Below, piece by piece: positions 31,358 to 41,883 of a stretch of DNA of 64,000 nt. The first letter of the stretch is position 1. The number at the start of each line of letters is the position of its first letter. The notes beneath the pieces were generated by a model. It was not told the origin of the DNA, did no database searches, and saw only the letters and a program-made list of their open reading frames with translations. Source of the stretch: JBBRZM01 sp963813635 (GTDB lineage: Bacteria; Actinomycetota; Acidimicrobiia; IMCC26256; JBBRZM01). Where the stretch lies: NCBI GenBank assembly GCA_963813635.1, contig CAWEZO010000002.1, positions 558,001 through 622,000 of the forward strand, given 5' to 3'. Both the position numbers and the translations under genes were made by a program.

Positions 31358-33143
31358 TCACTCCTCGAGCTTCAGCGCCGCGACGAAGGCCTCCTGGGGC
31401 ACTTCGACCCGGCCGATCTGCTTCATCTTCTTCTTGCCCTCTTTCTGGCGCTCGAGCAGCTTGCGCTTGCGGCTGACGTCACCGCCGTAGCACTTGGCGA
31501 TCACGTCCTTGCGCCTCGCCTTCACCGTCTCGCGGGCGATGATCCGCCCGCCGATCGCCGCTTGGATCGGCACGTCGAAGAGCTGGCGCGGGATCAGCTC
31601 GCGCAGCTTCACCGTCATCCGCCGCCCGTAGTCGTACGCCTTGTCGCGGTGCACGATCGCGGAGAACGCGTCGACGGGCACCGTCGTTCAGCATCACGTC
31701 GACCTTCGAGAGCGCGGAGACGCGGTATCCGGCAGGGTCGTAGTCGAGGCTCGCGTAGCCGCGCGTGCGTGACTTCATCTGGTCGAAGAAGTCGACCACG
31801 ATCTCGCCCAGCGGCATCGCGTAGAGCAGCTCGACGCGATCCTCGGAGAGATATTCGAGCTTGTCGATCTCGCCCCGGCGCTGCTGGCACAGCTCCATGA
31901 GCGTGCCGACGTACTCGGTGGGGGTGAGGATCGTGATCGTGACGTACGGCTCCTCGATCGAATCGATGTGGTTGGGCATCGGCATCGCCGACGGGTTGTC
32001 GATCACCTCGATCCCGCCGCCGACGAGGTTGGCGCGGTACTCGACGTTGGGTGCGGTCGCAACGAGCGCAACGTCGTATTCGCGCTCGAGTCGCTGCCGC
32101 ACGATCTCCATGTGCAGCAGCCCGAGGAAGCCGCAACGAAAACCGAACCCGAGCGCGCCCGACGTCTCGGGCTCATAGGTGAACGACGAGTCGTTGAGCC
32201 GGAGCTTCTCGAGCGCTTCACGCAGGTCGGCGTACTCGTCGCCGTCCACGGGATACAGGCCGCAGAACACCATGGGCTTCGGGTCGCGGTACCCCTCGAG
32301 CGCGGGCGCGGGCCTCGACGCGGTGGTGACGGTCTCGCCGACACGGGCTTCGCCGACGTCTTTGATGCTCGCGACAAGGTAGCCGACCTCGCCGGGACCG
32401 AGCGCTGCGACCGGGGTGGGCGTGGGAAGGCGCACACCGATCTCTTCCGCGTCGTGCGTCGCCTTGGCCTGCACGAAACGCAGCCGCGCGCCCGACACGA
32501 GCGTGCCGTCGAACACCCGCACGGCGCTCACGACCCCCCGGTACGCGTCGTAATGGCTGTCGAAGATCAGCGCCTGCAGCGGCGCGTCGGCGTCACCTTT
32601 CGGCGCGGGAATGTGCTCGATCACCGCGTCGAGCAACTCGGGCACGCCCTCGCCCGTCTTGGCCGAGATGCGCAACACACTCTCGGCGGGGATACCGAGC
32701 ACGCGCTCGATCTCACCGGCGACGCGATCGGGATCGGCTGCGGGCAGGTCGATCTTGTTGACCGCGGCGACGATGGCGAGATCGTGCTCGACCGCGAGGT
32801 AGCAGTTGGCGAGCGTCTGGGCCTCGATGCCCTGCGAGGCGTCTACCAGCAGAATCACGCCTTCACAGGCGGCCAGGCTCCGCGAGACCTCGTACCCGAA
32901 GTCGACGTGTCCGGGCGTGTCGATGAGGTGCAGCACGTGGTCTTTCCAGTTGAGCCGCACGTTCTGCGCCTTGATCGTGATGCCGCGTTCCCGTTCGAGG
33001 TCCATCGAATCGAGGTACTGGGCCCGCATGTTGCGGGGGTCGACGGCGTGACACAGCTCGAGCAGGCGGTCGGCGAGCGTGGACTTGCCGTGGTCGATGT
33101 GGGCGATGATCGCCAGGTCACGTATGGCTGTCAGCTCGGTCAC
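31358..33143 (-). CDS. lepA: Elongation factor 4 (LepA), one frameshift
   Basis: Ribosome-dependent GTPase, about 595 residues. G-motifs: AHIDHGKSTLADR, DTPGHVDFGYEVSRSL and NKIDLPAADP. The EF-G-like domains and the LepA-specific C-terminal domain follow (KRKLLERQKEGKKKMKQIGRV split across the C-terminus). The frame changes near 31683, between DVMLN and PVDAFSAIVHRDKAY; one extra base. GTG start. Divergent from rpsT across about 100 bases that must hold both promoters. Confidence 0.95.
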
Positions 33144-33243
33144 GAGCAGTGGCTCTCCGGGGCGTCAGCCGCGCTTGGGACGGGGATCCGGCGGCACTGC
33201 TACCCTACCGAGGTTCCCGCACGTTCTTTGGAGCTTCACGCGC

Positions 33244-33504
33244 ATGGCCAACATCAAGTCGCAGATCAAACGTAACCTTCAGAACGAGAAGCGCCGGCTG
33301 CGCAACAAGACCGTGCGCTCCGAGCTCAAGACGCGCGTCAAGACCGCCGATGCGGCGATCGCCGCGGGCGCCGACGACGCGAGCGACAAGATCCGCGCCG
33401 CGCAGAAGCGCCTCGGCAAAGCGAGCGCCAAGAGCGTGATCCACAAGAACCAGGCGGCTCGACGCCAGTCCCGCTTGATGAAGCGCGCCGCGGACAAGTC
33501 CTAG
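33244..33504 (+). CDS. rpsT: 30S ribosomal protein S20
   Basis: 86 residues, very basic, beginning MANIKSQIKRNLQNEKRRLRN and ending with MKRAADKS, the typical S20 helical hairpin that binds 16S rRNA. Intact. The region before it has TACCCT at 33201 as a possible -10, with a poorly spaced TTGGGA at 33175. It is read divergently from lepA and convergently with holA, a conserved actinobacterial order. Confidence 0.97.
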   Translation: MANIKSQIKRNLQNEKRRLRNKTVRSELKTRVKTADAAIAAGADDASDKIRAAQKRLGKASAKSVIHKNQAARRQSRLMKRAADKS

Positions 33505-33576
33505 CTCGACCTCGCTTCGACCCCGCTTCGACCCCGCTTCTGCCCGCAAACGCGCTCGCCGCGACCGATCGTCTGC

Positions 33577-33623
33577 TTCTGGGATGAGTTTTCGACCGTA
33601 GCGGTCGAAAACCCTGCCCAGAA
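33577..33623. repeat. 47-bp palindromic repeat, copy 1
   Basis: An inner perfect hairpin, GTTTTCGACCG-TAG-CGGTCGAAAAC (33588-33612), is framed by outer arms TTCTGGG (33577-33583) and CCCAGAA (33617-33623). It sits between the convergent ends of rpsT and holA, where it may also end transcription from both sides. A second copy lies at 35628-35674 in the same orientation. Just before it, an 11-base unit CCCCGCTTCGA is repeated about three times (33510-33545). Confidence 0.88.
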
Positions 33624-33671
33624 CGGGCGGGCGACGTTCACGCTCCGACGATCGTGATTGGACCGCGGCCG

Positions 33672-34739
33672 CTACCGGTGCGCGCGGGCGCGCCCCCGGC
33701 CGGAACGCGAGCGCGCGGACAGCGCAGCGAGCCGGGCGACGAGTACCTCGGCGACCGCGTCTTCGGGGATCGCACGCGCACCCTTGAGATCGATGTCGGC
33801 CTGCGCCAGATACCCGTAGGCCTCGCGGATGCCCTCGATGCGCAGCGCGCGCGCCTGCTCGAGCGCCTTGCGAGCGGGATACTCCTTGACCCTCCCGCCG
33901 AGCGCCGTGATCGCGTCGTCGGTCCCGCCGATGTCGGGGTCGTCGAGGCGCAGCAAACGGCGATAGTTGCCGTGCAACATCCCGAGCGCCTGGAGTGGAT
34001 GCATCGGCTTGGGCTGCCTCGGGCTGGTCACGTTCATCAGGCGATGCAGCACCTCGAGCGCGCCGGCGACGTCACCGGTTTCGATCGCGTTCGTCAGCTG
34101 GTAGATCGGCACACCGCCGGCTTCACCAAGGTACGGCTCCACGTCGTCGGCGTCGAGCGCGGCGCCCTCGTCGTACGCGGCCGACAAGATCGCCACGAGC
34201 CCGGCGATACGGCTGGCGTCGTCGCCGAGGCGTGCCGTGATCAGCTTGACCGCGTCGCCGGTCAGCTTCACCCCGGCGTCACGCGCCTCGAGCGCGAGCA
34301 CGTCACTCGTCTTCTCGCTCGTCGGCGCCACTTCGCCCACCGTGCCCTTCCACGCTTTGGTCAGGTTGGCCGGGAGCCGACCCGCGCCGGCGATGAAGAT
34401 CAGCTCCGTTGTCTCGAGCGGGTCTTCGAGGTACGCGATCAGCGGCTCGGCGTCGGCCGCGGTGAGATTGCCCGCGTCGCGCAGCACCACGATTCGACGC
34501 GCGGTCATGAACGGCGGACTCTGCGCGGCGTTAAGCGCGGCAGCCACCGCGCGCTTCCGACCTTCCCCGCCGCCGGGTGCATCGCTGTCGCTGCCCTCAC
34601 CCGCGCCGGCGCGGCCGGGAATGACGACCTCCTCGAGCGCGAGCGATCGGTCGTCGCCCGCGAGCAGTGTGGCCACCAGCCGCTCGAGTGTCTGTTCGCG
34701 GAGGGACGGATCATCGCCCTTCACGTAATGCGTGGTCAT
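33672..34739 (-). CDS. holA: DNA polymerase III delta subunit
   Basis: Clamp-loader subunit that opens the sliding clamp. 355 residues from the ATG at 34739 (MTTHYVKGDDPSLREQ), which overlaps the folP stop. N-terminal AAA-like fold without a Walker A motif, as expected for delta, with RRIVVLRDAGNLTAADAEPL and ELIFIAGAGRLPANLTKAWK; helical collar region near VPIYQLTNAIETGDVAGALE. The C-terminus is very Arg/Ser-rich (ARSRSGRGRARAHR). Intact. Upstream comEC and comEA on the same strand match the usual actinobacterial order. Confidence 0.9.
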   Translation of the reverse strand: MTTHYVKGDDPSLREQTLERLVATLLAGDDRSLALEEVVIPGRAGAGEGSDSDAPGGGEGRKRAVAAALNAAQSPPFMTARRIVVLRDAGNLTAADAEPLIAYLEDPLETTELIFIAGAGRLPANLTKAWKGTVGEVAPTSEKTSDVLALEARDAGVKLTGDAVKLITARLGDDASRIAGLVAILSAAYDEGAALDADDVEPYLGEAGGVPIYQLTNAIETGDVAGALEVLHRLMNVTSPRQPKPMHPLQALGMLHGNYRRLLRLDDPDIGGTDDAITALGGRVKEYPARKALEQARALRIEGIREAYGYLAQADIDLKGARAIPEDAVAEVLVARLAALSARSRSGRGRARAHR

Positions 34740-35593
34740 GCGACGAGCCCGTCGCGCGCCGGAGCGTTCTCGAGAATGGCCTCGACCATGCGGCACACCT
34801 TGACCGATCCGGCGACGTCGTGCACGCGCACGATCCGGCAGCCGTGCGCGACGCCGTAGGCCACCGCGGCGAGCGACACGTCGCGCCGGTCGTTGATCGC
34901 GAGGCCGAGCAGCTCACCGAAGAAGCGCTTGTTCGATGCGGAGAGCAGCAACGCGTAACCGTGCGACGCGAGGGCTTGGCTCGCGCGCAGGAGCACCGCG
35001 CTCTGCGCGGGCGTCTTCCCCAGGTCGAGGCCGGCATCAAGCGCGATCTGCTCGGGTCGGAGCCCGGCGGCCGCTGCTCGCGCGGCCCGTTCGAGCAGGA
35101 AGGCAGTGACGTCGGCAACAAGGTCGTCGTAGGCGGGCTCGGGGTCGGGCACGCGGGGTTGCAGCCGGATGTGGGTCGCAACCACCGACGCGCGTCGCCG
35201 GGCCGCGACCGCGAGGTACTCAGGGTCGGCGAAGCCGCTGATGTCATTGGCGACGACGCCGCCGGCGGCGCACGCGGCGTCGAGCACGCTGGCACGCCAC
35301 GTGTCGACCGAGAGCGGCACGTCGAACCGGGCGGCAAGCGCTTCGATCGTGGGCACCACGCGGTCGAGCTCCTCGCTCTCGCCGACGTCGGCCCCGGGCC
35401 CGGCTTTCACGCCGCCCACGTCGAGGAGATCCGCGCCCTCGATCACGAGCCGGTCGGCGCGTTGCAGCAGCGCGTCGAGTGCGAAGGTCTCGCCCGCGTC
35501 GTAGAACGAGTCGGGCGTGCGGTTGAGGATGCCCATGACGAGGACACGGGTCGCGAGGTCGTGCACCGCCTCACCGAGCTGGTAGCTGGGCAT
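34736..35593 (-). CDS. Dihydropteroate synthase-like protein, FolP2 type
   Basis: TIM-barrel protein, 285 residues. MGILNRTPDSFYDAGETF and VPLSVDTWRASVLDAACAAG are DHPS motifs. In place of the usual pterin-loop sequence (E-S-T-R-P-G) it reads DVGGVKAGPGADVG, the hallmark of the second DHPS-like protein (FolP2) of mycobacteria, which is not considered to make dihydropteroate. No other folate gene is near; it lies between comEC and holA and overlaps holA by 4 bases. Enzymatic activity is therefore uncertain. Confidence 0.85.
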   Translation of the reverse strand: MPSYQLGEAVHDLATRVLVMGILNRTPDSFYDAGETFALDALLQRADRLVIEGADLLDVGGVKAGPGADVGESEELDRVVPTIEALAARFDVPLSVDTWRASVLDAACAAGGVVANDISGFADPEYLAVAARRRASVVATHIRLQPRVPDPEPAYDDLVADVTAFLLERAARAAAAGLRPEQIALDAGLDLGKTPAQSAVLLRASQALASHGYALLLSASNKRFFGELLGLAINDRRDVSLAAVAYGVAHGCRIVRVHDVAGSVKVCRMVEAILENAPARDGLVA

Positions 35594-35604
35594 CTCCGCG
35601 GAGC

Positions 35605-37118
35605 CTATGCCGCCTTCTCGTCGCGGCTTCTGGGATGAGTTTTCGACCGTAGCGGTCGAAAACTCTGCCCGGAACGGAAGGTGCGGGCCTTGTGCGCGGC
35701 GGCCACCAAGGCCGCGAGCGCGATCAGGGCCCATGCGGCACGACCGTCGACCGCGAGGGGGAGCTGCGCCATCGTGTGCGCGATACCCATCACCGCGTCG
35801 AGCAACGCGCGTGACGGCAGCTCGAGCAGCGTCGCGAGCTGCGGCGACCACCGGCCGGCGACGCCGCCGACGACACCCGCGAGGAGCCCCCAGATCGTCA
35901 ACGGGCCGACGAGCGGCGCCGCGAGCACATTGGCCGGGAGCGCGGCGAGTGGCATCGAGCCGAACACCGGGATGAGCACGGGTGCCACGCCGATCTGCGC
36001 GGCGGTCGTGACGCCGAGGCTCTCGCCGAGCCATCGCGGCCCGGGCAGCCGCCGCGCGATGGGCTCTGAGAACAGCGCGATGCCGGCGCTCGCGCCGCAC
36101 GACAGCAAGAAGCCGACCGAGTGCACGAGGAACGGATCGAGGAACAGCAGCGCGAGCACCGCCAGTGTGAGCGTGCGCAGCCCGGACGTCGGCCGGCCCA
36201 TGAAGCGCGCCGTCATCGCGCATCCGATCATCACCGACGCCCGAAGCACTGACGGCTCCCAACGCGTCATCGCACCGAAGAGCACGATGACCGCCAACGC
36301 GCCGATGAAACGGCCCCGGAGCCCGAAGCGGCGAAGAACCCAGCTTGCGAGGAGGAGCACAAAGGCGACGTTTTCGCCCGACACCGCGAGGAGATGGCTG
36401 AGCCCCGCGTCGCGGAAGTCTGTGATCACTTGCGGCGGCACTTGACGCGTGTCGCCGAGCAGGAAGCCGGCCATGAGCGCACGTTCGGCCGGCGGCAGAC
36501 GATCGCCGCCGTGCAACACGAGCGCGCGCAGCCGGTTGGCCGCGACGGGCAGCGGCGAACGCGCGGGGGCAAAGCCGAGCAGCTCGGTGGCGCCGAACGC
36601 GCCGACCGCATGCCGCCACTGACTGCGCACGTCGAAGCCGGTGAGCGGATGAAACCAGCCCCGCAGCACCACCGCGTCACCGGCTTCGAGCAACCGGAGC
36701 CGTTGGGCCACGTCACCACTCGCGGACGCCAGCAGCACCCGTCCGCCCGCGTCCGTGCCCGCGCGCGGCCCGGAGCCCACGGTCGCGACGCGGACGAGCA
36801 CATGCGTCGCAAATCGGCTCGCGCCCCGGGGTCGTCGATCAAGGTCGCACGCACCACACCGGCGGCGCGGGCGTCGACGACAACTCCGAGCGGAGAGCGG
36901 GCCTGGCCGTCGAGCGCGCGCCGCATGACCGCGGTGCCGATCAACGTGCAGGCGAGCATCGCGATCAGCACCCGAACAGGGCTACGAGACAGCAGCGCAA
37001 TCGCCGCCGCGGCGAGCCCCACGACCAGCGTCATCCAGGCCGATGACGGCCCGAGCCGTTCCCCGGCCAGGATCCCGGCGACCAGCGCGCCGAGCAGCGC
37101 GAGCGGGCCCGCGAGCAA
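35605..37118 (-). CDS. comEC: ComEC/Rec2-type DNA uptake channel, short form, one frameshift
   Basis: Membrane channel for single-stranded DNA uptake in transformation, about 504 residues. The N-terminal hydrophobic part (LLAGPLALLGALVAGILAG) starts at a TTG just after comEA. The competence domain follows after a frame change near 36800: LMAGFLLGDTRQVPPQV, AGLSHLLAVSGENVAFVLLL, VLRASVMIGCAMTARFMGRP. One base is missing overall. There is no C-terminal metallo-beta-lactamase domain. The last 20 or so residues are encoded by copy 2 of the 47-bp palindromic repeat, so the end of the gene looks remodelled. Confidence 0.85.
35628..35674. repeat. 47-bp palindromic repeat, copy 2, inside the comEC 3' end
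   Basis: The same inner hairpin, GTTTTCGACCG-TAG-CGGTCGAAAAC (35639-35663), with outer arms TTCTGGG and CCCGGAA; the one change in the right arm still allows a G-U pair in RNA. It has the same orientation as copy 1. It is read through by comEC and lies 35 bases upstream of the folP-like start. Confidence 0.88.
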
Positions 37119-37127
37119 CGGACCGGC

Positions 37128-37939
37128 TCAGACCGTGACCTGGGACTTGAGATCCGCAAAACGCTTCGCGCCGATGCCGCGCACCTCACGCAGCTCGTTG
37201 ACCGAACGGAACCCGCCGCGGTGCTGACGCTCGTCGAGGATCGCCTTGGCCAGGGTGGGCCCGATGCCGGGAAGGGCTTCGAGCTCGGCCTGCGTCGCGG
37301 TGTTGAGATTGATCGGCCCACTCGCAGCTTGCGCACCTGTGCGCGGGAGCCGGTCACACCGGCAGGCTCGGCGACGGCCGGCGGGTCGCCGACCTTCTGC
37401 ACGAGCACGCGTTGCCCGTCGACGAGCTTCGCCGCGAGGTTGAGCCGGTCGAGGTCGGCTTGCGACAACGCTCCCCCGGCGGCTTCCACCGCGTCGATGA
37501 CACGCGCGCCGGCGCGCAGCTCGACCACGCCGGGCTTGGTGACTGCGCCGGCCACGTGCACGACGACCTTGGCCGACGCACGCGCACCGGTGGCGGTGGT
37601 GCTCGTGGTTGCGCGGCTGCCGGCGGGTCCGTCGGCGCGGCTGCGCGTCGGTGCGGCAGCTTGGCCCCGACCGGCAGTCGTTGCTGTAGTGGCGCCGGCC
37701 GTGCCGGCGCCACCCGAAGCGAGCCCCATGCGGTACCAGATGAAGCCGGCCACGACCGCGATGAGGACGAGCGCGACGACACCCACACGCGGATCGGAAC
37801 GCCACTCGTGCAAGCGGTCGCGTGCTCCACCCCCGCCGCGCCCGACATTCGGTCGAGGAACGGGCCGTGGAGCCCAGAATTGCGTCTCCAGACTCTCGGG
37901 CTCGGGAGCTTCGGGGTCGGGTCGCTCGGTCTCGAACAT
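37128..37939 (-). CDS. comEA: ComEA-type DNA receptor, one frameshift
   Basis: Membrane-anchored DNA-binding protein of transformation. About 270 residues. A cytoplasmic Pro-rich tail, one membrane helix (GVVALVLIAVVAGFIWY), an Ala/Thr/Gly-rich linker, an SLBB-type domain (VVVHVAGAVTKPGVVELRAG), then after a frame change near 37325 the double helix-hairpin-helix (INLNTATQAELEALPGIGPT, LREVRGIGAKRFADLK). One base missing overall. The ribosome site GGAGGTG precedes the ATG. comEC follows 9 bases after the stop in the same frame. Confidence 0.92.
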
Positions 37940-38076
37940 GACACCTCCGGAGAACAGCGCGGGCGCGCGCGGACAGACCGGAGGAAATGCCGAGGAAGTG
38001 CGAGGGACGGTATCAGCCAGCGGGCGCGTACAAAAGCTGGGTAGTGGCTCAGTTTCGGGGAATGTCTATCGGCCGT

Positions 38077-38511
38077 CTACTGAGCATTCCGCGTCTGAGC
38101 GAACCGCGCGATCAGCTGCTCCTGCTCCGCGCCTTCGATTGCCCCTCGGCGGTAGTTCTCACGAACCCAGCGCACTGGGTCCGAAGGAGCATCGTCTGCG
38201 AGGACAGCCAGACACGCCAGGACCGTCCCCGTGCGGCCCAACCCGCCGCGGCAGGCGATCTCGACCAGTTCCCCGTCCAGCACTCGCCGATGCAGATCGA
38301 CGATCGCGGCGAATGTCTCCGTCTCATCAGCCGGCAGCCCGAAATCCGGCCAGTCGATTATTTCGCAGTCCCACGTGACGTGCGGGTCGTCGCGCCATCG
38401 CTCATCGAGGTACATCGCGAAGTCGGGCAAACGCGGACGCTTGGACGGGCCCTCCCGGCCCTGCGCCAACACCAGGGTGCCGTCCGGCAGCGTCACCTCC
38501 ATGCCCTCCAT
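38077..38511 (-). CDS. Protein-tyrosine-phosphatase-like protein
   Basis: 144 residues. The Cys-based phosphatase loop Cx5R is present as ACRGGLGRTG with the catalytic Cys and Arg, but Ala takes the place of the usual His before Cys. An upstream Asp in DWPDFGLPADE could be the general acid. The N-terminus (VTLPDGTLVLAQG) does not match a known regulatory domain. It stands between comEA and a zincin-like gene. Substrate unknown; a dual-specificity or nucleotide-tail phosphatase is possible. Confidence 0.72.
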   Translation of the reverse strand: MEGMEVTLPDGTLVLAQGREGPSKRPRLPDFAMYLDERWRDDPHVTWDCEIIDWPDFGLPADETETFAAIVDLHRRVLDGELVEIACRGGLGRTGTVLACLAVLADDAPSDPVRWVRENYRRGAIEGAEQEQLIARFAQTRNAQ

Positions 38512-38525
38512 TCTGCCGACCGAGC

Positions 38526-38840
38526 TCAGACGGAGCCACTATCGAGAAGTTCCGCTGCGCGGGCTTCCTGTTCGAGTGGGATGGCGAGATACGCCTCACG
38601 ATGGTTCAGGCCACGCCGGCGACCGGCGAAGTACGCCCCGACGTACTCGCGGAGGAAGCGCACGACGCCACGCTCGCGCCATTGCCGCACGTGCACGAGC
38701 TCGTGCGTCAGCAGCCGCTCGTCGTGTTCGTGGCCCCGGCGCACGAAGATCCACCGATCGAGTGTCATCGCGTCGACGCCGGGCTGAAGTGCCGGCACCA
38801 CGATGACGCGCGCGCTCGGATCGGCCGCTACACGCCGCAT
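38526..38840 (-). CDS. Small protein with HExxH zincin-like motif
   Basis: 104 residues from the ATG at 38840, 2 bases after the leuS stop. It contains LLTHELVHVRQWRERG, an HExxH motif as in zinc metallopeptidases, followed by a basic amphipathic stretch and a Glu-rich C-terminus (IPLEQEARAAELL) that could supply the third ligand. No signal peptide. Similar short proteins occur in actinobacteria without a known function; peptidase activity is only suggested by the motif. Confidence 0.65.
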   Translation of the reverse strand: MRRVAADPSARVIVVPALQPGVDAMTLDRWIFVRRGHEHDERLLTHELVHVRQWRERGVVRFLREYVGAYFAGRRRGLNHREAYLAIPLEQEARAAELLDSGSV

Positions 38841-38842
38841 CG

Positions 38843-41783
38843 TCAGTCGGTCACGAAGTTGATCATGCGGCTGCGGACGACGACGACCTTGCGGACGTTC
38901 GCGCCGGCGAGCAGCGCGGCGATCTTGGCGTCGGCGCGCGCGATCGACTCGATCGCCGCCTCGTCGGCGCCCGCAGGCACACGAATCCGGGCGCGTACCT
39001 TCCCTTTGACCTGAACCGGGATCTCGATCTCGTCTTCCACCAGCAACGCAGGATCGGCGACCGGGAACGGCTCGTACGCGAGCGACTCCTCGTGGCCCAG
39101 GCGTGACCACAGCTCCTCCCCCGTGTGGGGCGCGAGCGGCGCAAGCATCAGCACGAGCGGCGCCGCGACCTCCAACGGCGCCGCGCCGCCTTCGGCAACG
39201 ACCTGCGTGAGCCGGTTGTTGAGCTCGAAGAGGCGCGCGATCGCGGTGTTGAAATCGAGCGACGCCATGTCGTCGCGGACCGCCGCGATCGTGCGGTGCA
39301 AAAGGCGGCGCGTCTGCTCATCGGCCGGGTCGGTCGAGATCCGGGCGACGCCCGTCTCCTCGTCGACGACGTTTCGCCACAGCCGCTGCAAGAAGCGGTG
39401 CACACCGATGATGTCGGTCGTGCTCCACGGGCGGCTCGCGTCGAGCGGGCCCATGAACATCTCGTAGAGGCGCAGCGTGTCGGCGCCGTAGTCGCGGTAG
39501 ATGTCGTCGGGCGTGACGACGTTCTTCAAGCTCTTGCCCATCTTCCCGTACTCGCGTGTCACGGGCCGGCCGTCGGCGAAGTAGTCGCCGTCACGCTCCT
39601 CGACGTCGGTGGCCTCGACATAGAACCCGCGCTCGTCGACGAACGCGGCGGCCTGGATGTAGCCCTGGTTGTACAGCCGCTGGAACGGCTCGGGCGTCGA
39701 CACATGGCCGAGGTCGAACAGCACCTTGTGCCAGAAACGCGCGTACAGCAGGTGCAGCACCGCGTGCTCGACACCGCCCACATAGAGATCGACGCCGCCC
39801 GCGGCGGCAGCACCGTCGGCGCGCAGCCTGTGCGTCCAATAGCGCTCGACCTCCGCGCCGACGAGCTCGTCGTCGTTGGTCGGGTCGAGGTAGCGCAGGT
39901 AGTACCAACAGGAGCCGGCCCACTGCGGCATGGTGTTGAGCTCGCGGCGGTACGACTTCACGCCGTCTCCGAGGTCGAGCTCGACGGTGACCCACCTATC
40001 CGCGCGCGCCAGGGGCGGCAACGGGAGTGACTGCTCGTCGGCGTCGACGATGCGCGGCTCGAAGTCGGTGAGCTCGGGCAGCTCGACCGGCAACATCGAC
40101 TCGGGCAGCGCGATCGGCAGACCCGACTCGTCGTACACGATCGGGAACGGCTCGCCCCAGTAGCGCTGCCGGCTGAACAACCAGTCGCGCAGCCGGTACG
40201 TGACCGTCGGCGCGCCGGTGCCGGTGCGTTCGAGCCATTCCCCGATGACGCGTTTGGCCTCGGCGGTCTCGAGGCCGTCGAGCGACACCTCGTCGTTCGC
40301 CGAGCTCATGCCGACGCCGTCGCCGGTGTAGGCCTCGGGCCATTCGTCAGCGAGCGCGTCGGCAGCGACACCGTGCGCCGCGAGCCACGCGTCGGGCGGA
40401 CGCACCACCCCCACGATCGGCAGCTCGATCTCCTTGGCGAACTCGAAGTCGCGCTGGTCGTGCGCGGGCACGGCCATGATCGCGCCGGTGCCGTAGCCCA
40501 TGAGCACGTAGTCGGCCACGAAGATCGGGATCGATTCGCCATTGGTGGGGTTGGTCGCGAACGCGCCGGTGAACACGCCGGTCTTGTCGCGGGTCTCCGT
40601 TTGTCGCTCGAGATCGCTCTTTTCCGCGGCGAACCCGCGGTACATCGCGATCGCCTCCGCGGGCGAACGCTCGGTACCGAAGATCCCGCGCCACATCGCC
40701 GGCGTCTCGATCCACTCGTCGCCGCGCGTCGTGCCGGGCCAGCCGACCGGAATGATCTCGTCGACGAGCTCGTGCTCGGGCGCGAGCACCACGTAGGTCG
40801 CACCGAACAGCGTGTCGGGCCGGGTCGTGAACACCTCGATCTCCACGCCCTCGTGGCCTTCGACCGGGAAGACCGCCGACGCGCCGACGCTGCGGCCGAT
40901 CCAGTTGCGCTGCATGAGCTTGATCGAGTCGGTCCAGTCGAGCAGGTCGAGGTCGGCGAGCAGTCGCTCGGCGTACGCGGTGATGCGCAGCATCCACTGC
41001 TTCAGCGGACGCTTGAACACCGGGTGATTGCCGCGCTCGCTGCGCGCCGTCGGGCGTCACCTCCTCGTTCGCGAGCACCGTGCCCAGCGCGGGACACCAG
41101 TTGACGGGCGCCTCGTCGAGGTATGCGAGCCGGTACGAGTCGACGAGCTGCCGCCTCTCGATCGGGCCGAGCTCGGCCCACGGCCGTTCGTCGGCGGCGC
41201 GCGCGCCGGACTCGAGCTGACCCACCAACTCTGCAATGGGTCGTGCAGCGTCGGCCTTGTCGTCGTACCAGGCGTTGAAGATCTGGAGAAAGATCCACTG
41301 GGTCCACCGGTAGTAGTCGACGTCGCTGGTTGCCGGGCCGCGTCGCGGATCGTGCCCGAGGCCCAGCGCGCGCAACTGCCGGCGCATGTTCTCGATGTTG
41401 GCCTCGGTGGTGACGCGCGGCTGCTGACCGGTCTGCATCGCATACTGCTCCGCGGGCAGACCGAACGCGTCGTAGCCCATCGCATGCAGCACGTTGTGGC
41501 CGTTCATCCGTTGGAAGCGCGCGAACACGTCGGTGCCGATGTAACCGAGGGGATGGCCGACGTGGAGCCCTGCCCCGCTCGCGTACGGGAACATGTCGAG
41601 CACGTACAGCTTCGACCGTTCGGCCATCTGCTCGAAGCCGTCGCTCAGCGGGCCGGACGGGTTGGGCGCCCAGAAGGTGCGGTGCTCCTCCCAGTACCCC
41701 TGCCATTTCGCCTCGATCTCGTTCGCCAAGGCAGCGGTGTACCGGAACCGGGGCGCCTCTTCAGTGCGGATCGTCTCGCTCAT
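38843..41783 (-). CDS. leuS: Leucyl-tRNA synthetase, one frameshift
   Basis: Class I synthetase, about 979 residues. The HIGH-type motif is in FPYASGAGLHVGHPLGYIGT, the KMSKS-type motif is KMGKSLKNV, and the editing domain includes VFTTRPDTLFGATYVVLAPEH. A single extra G near 41046 breaks the frame in NEEVTPDGRSERGNHPVFKR; removing it makes 980 codons including the stop. Bacterial type, standard length. Convergent tRNA-Ala lies beyond its start. Confidence 0.96.
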
Positions 41784-41883
41784 CGGACGGCGAGCGTAGT
41801 GGTCACCGTTTCGCGCTCGGGCCGTCAGGACCGCTCGTCCTGCGGAGGCCGTCGAGGCGCCGCTGGTAGCTTGGAGCGCTCCG

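Noticed and set aside
33175..33206. TTGGGA / TACCCT promoter for rpsT
   Set aside because: The 20-base spacer is too long for confidence, so it is mentioned only in the rpsT entry.
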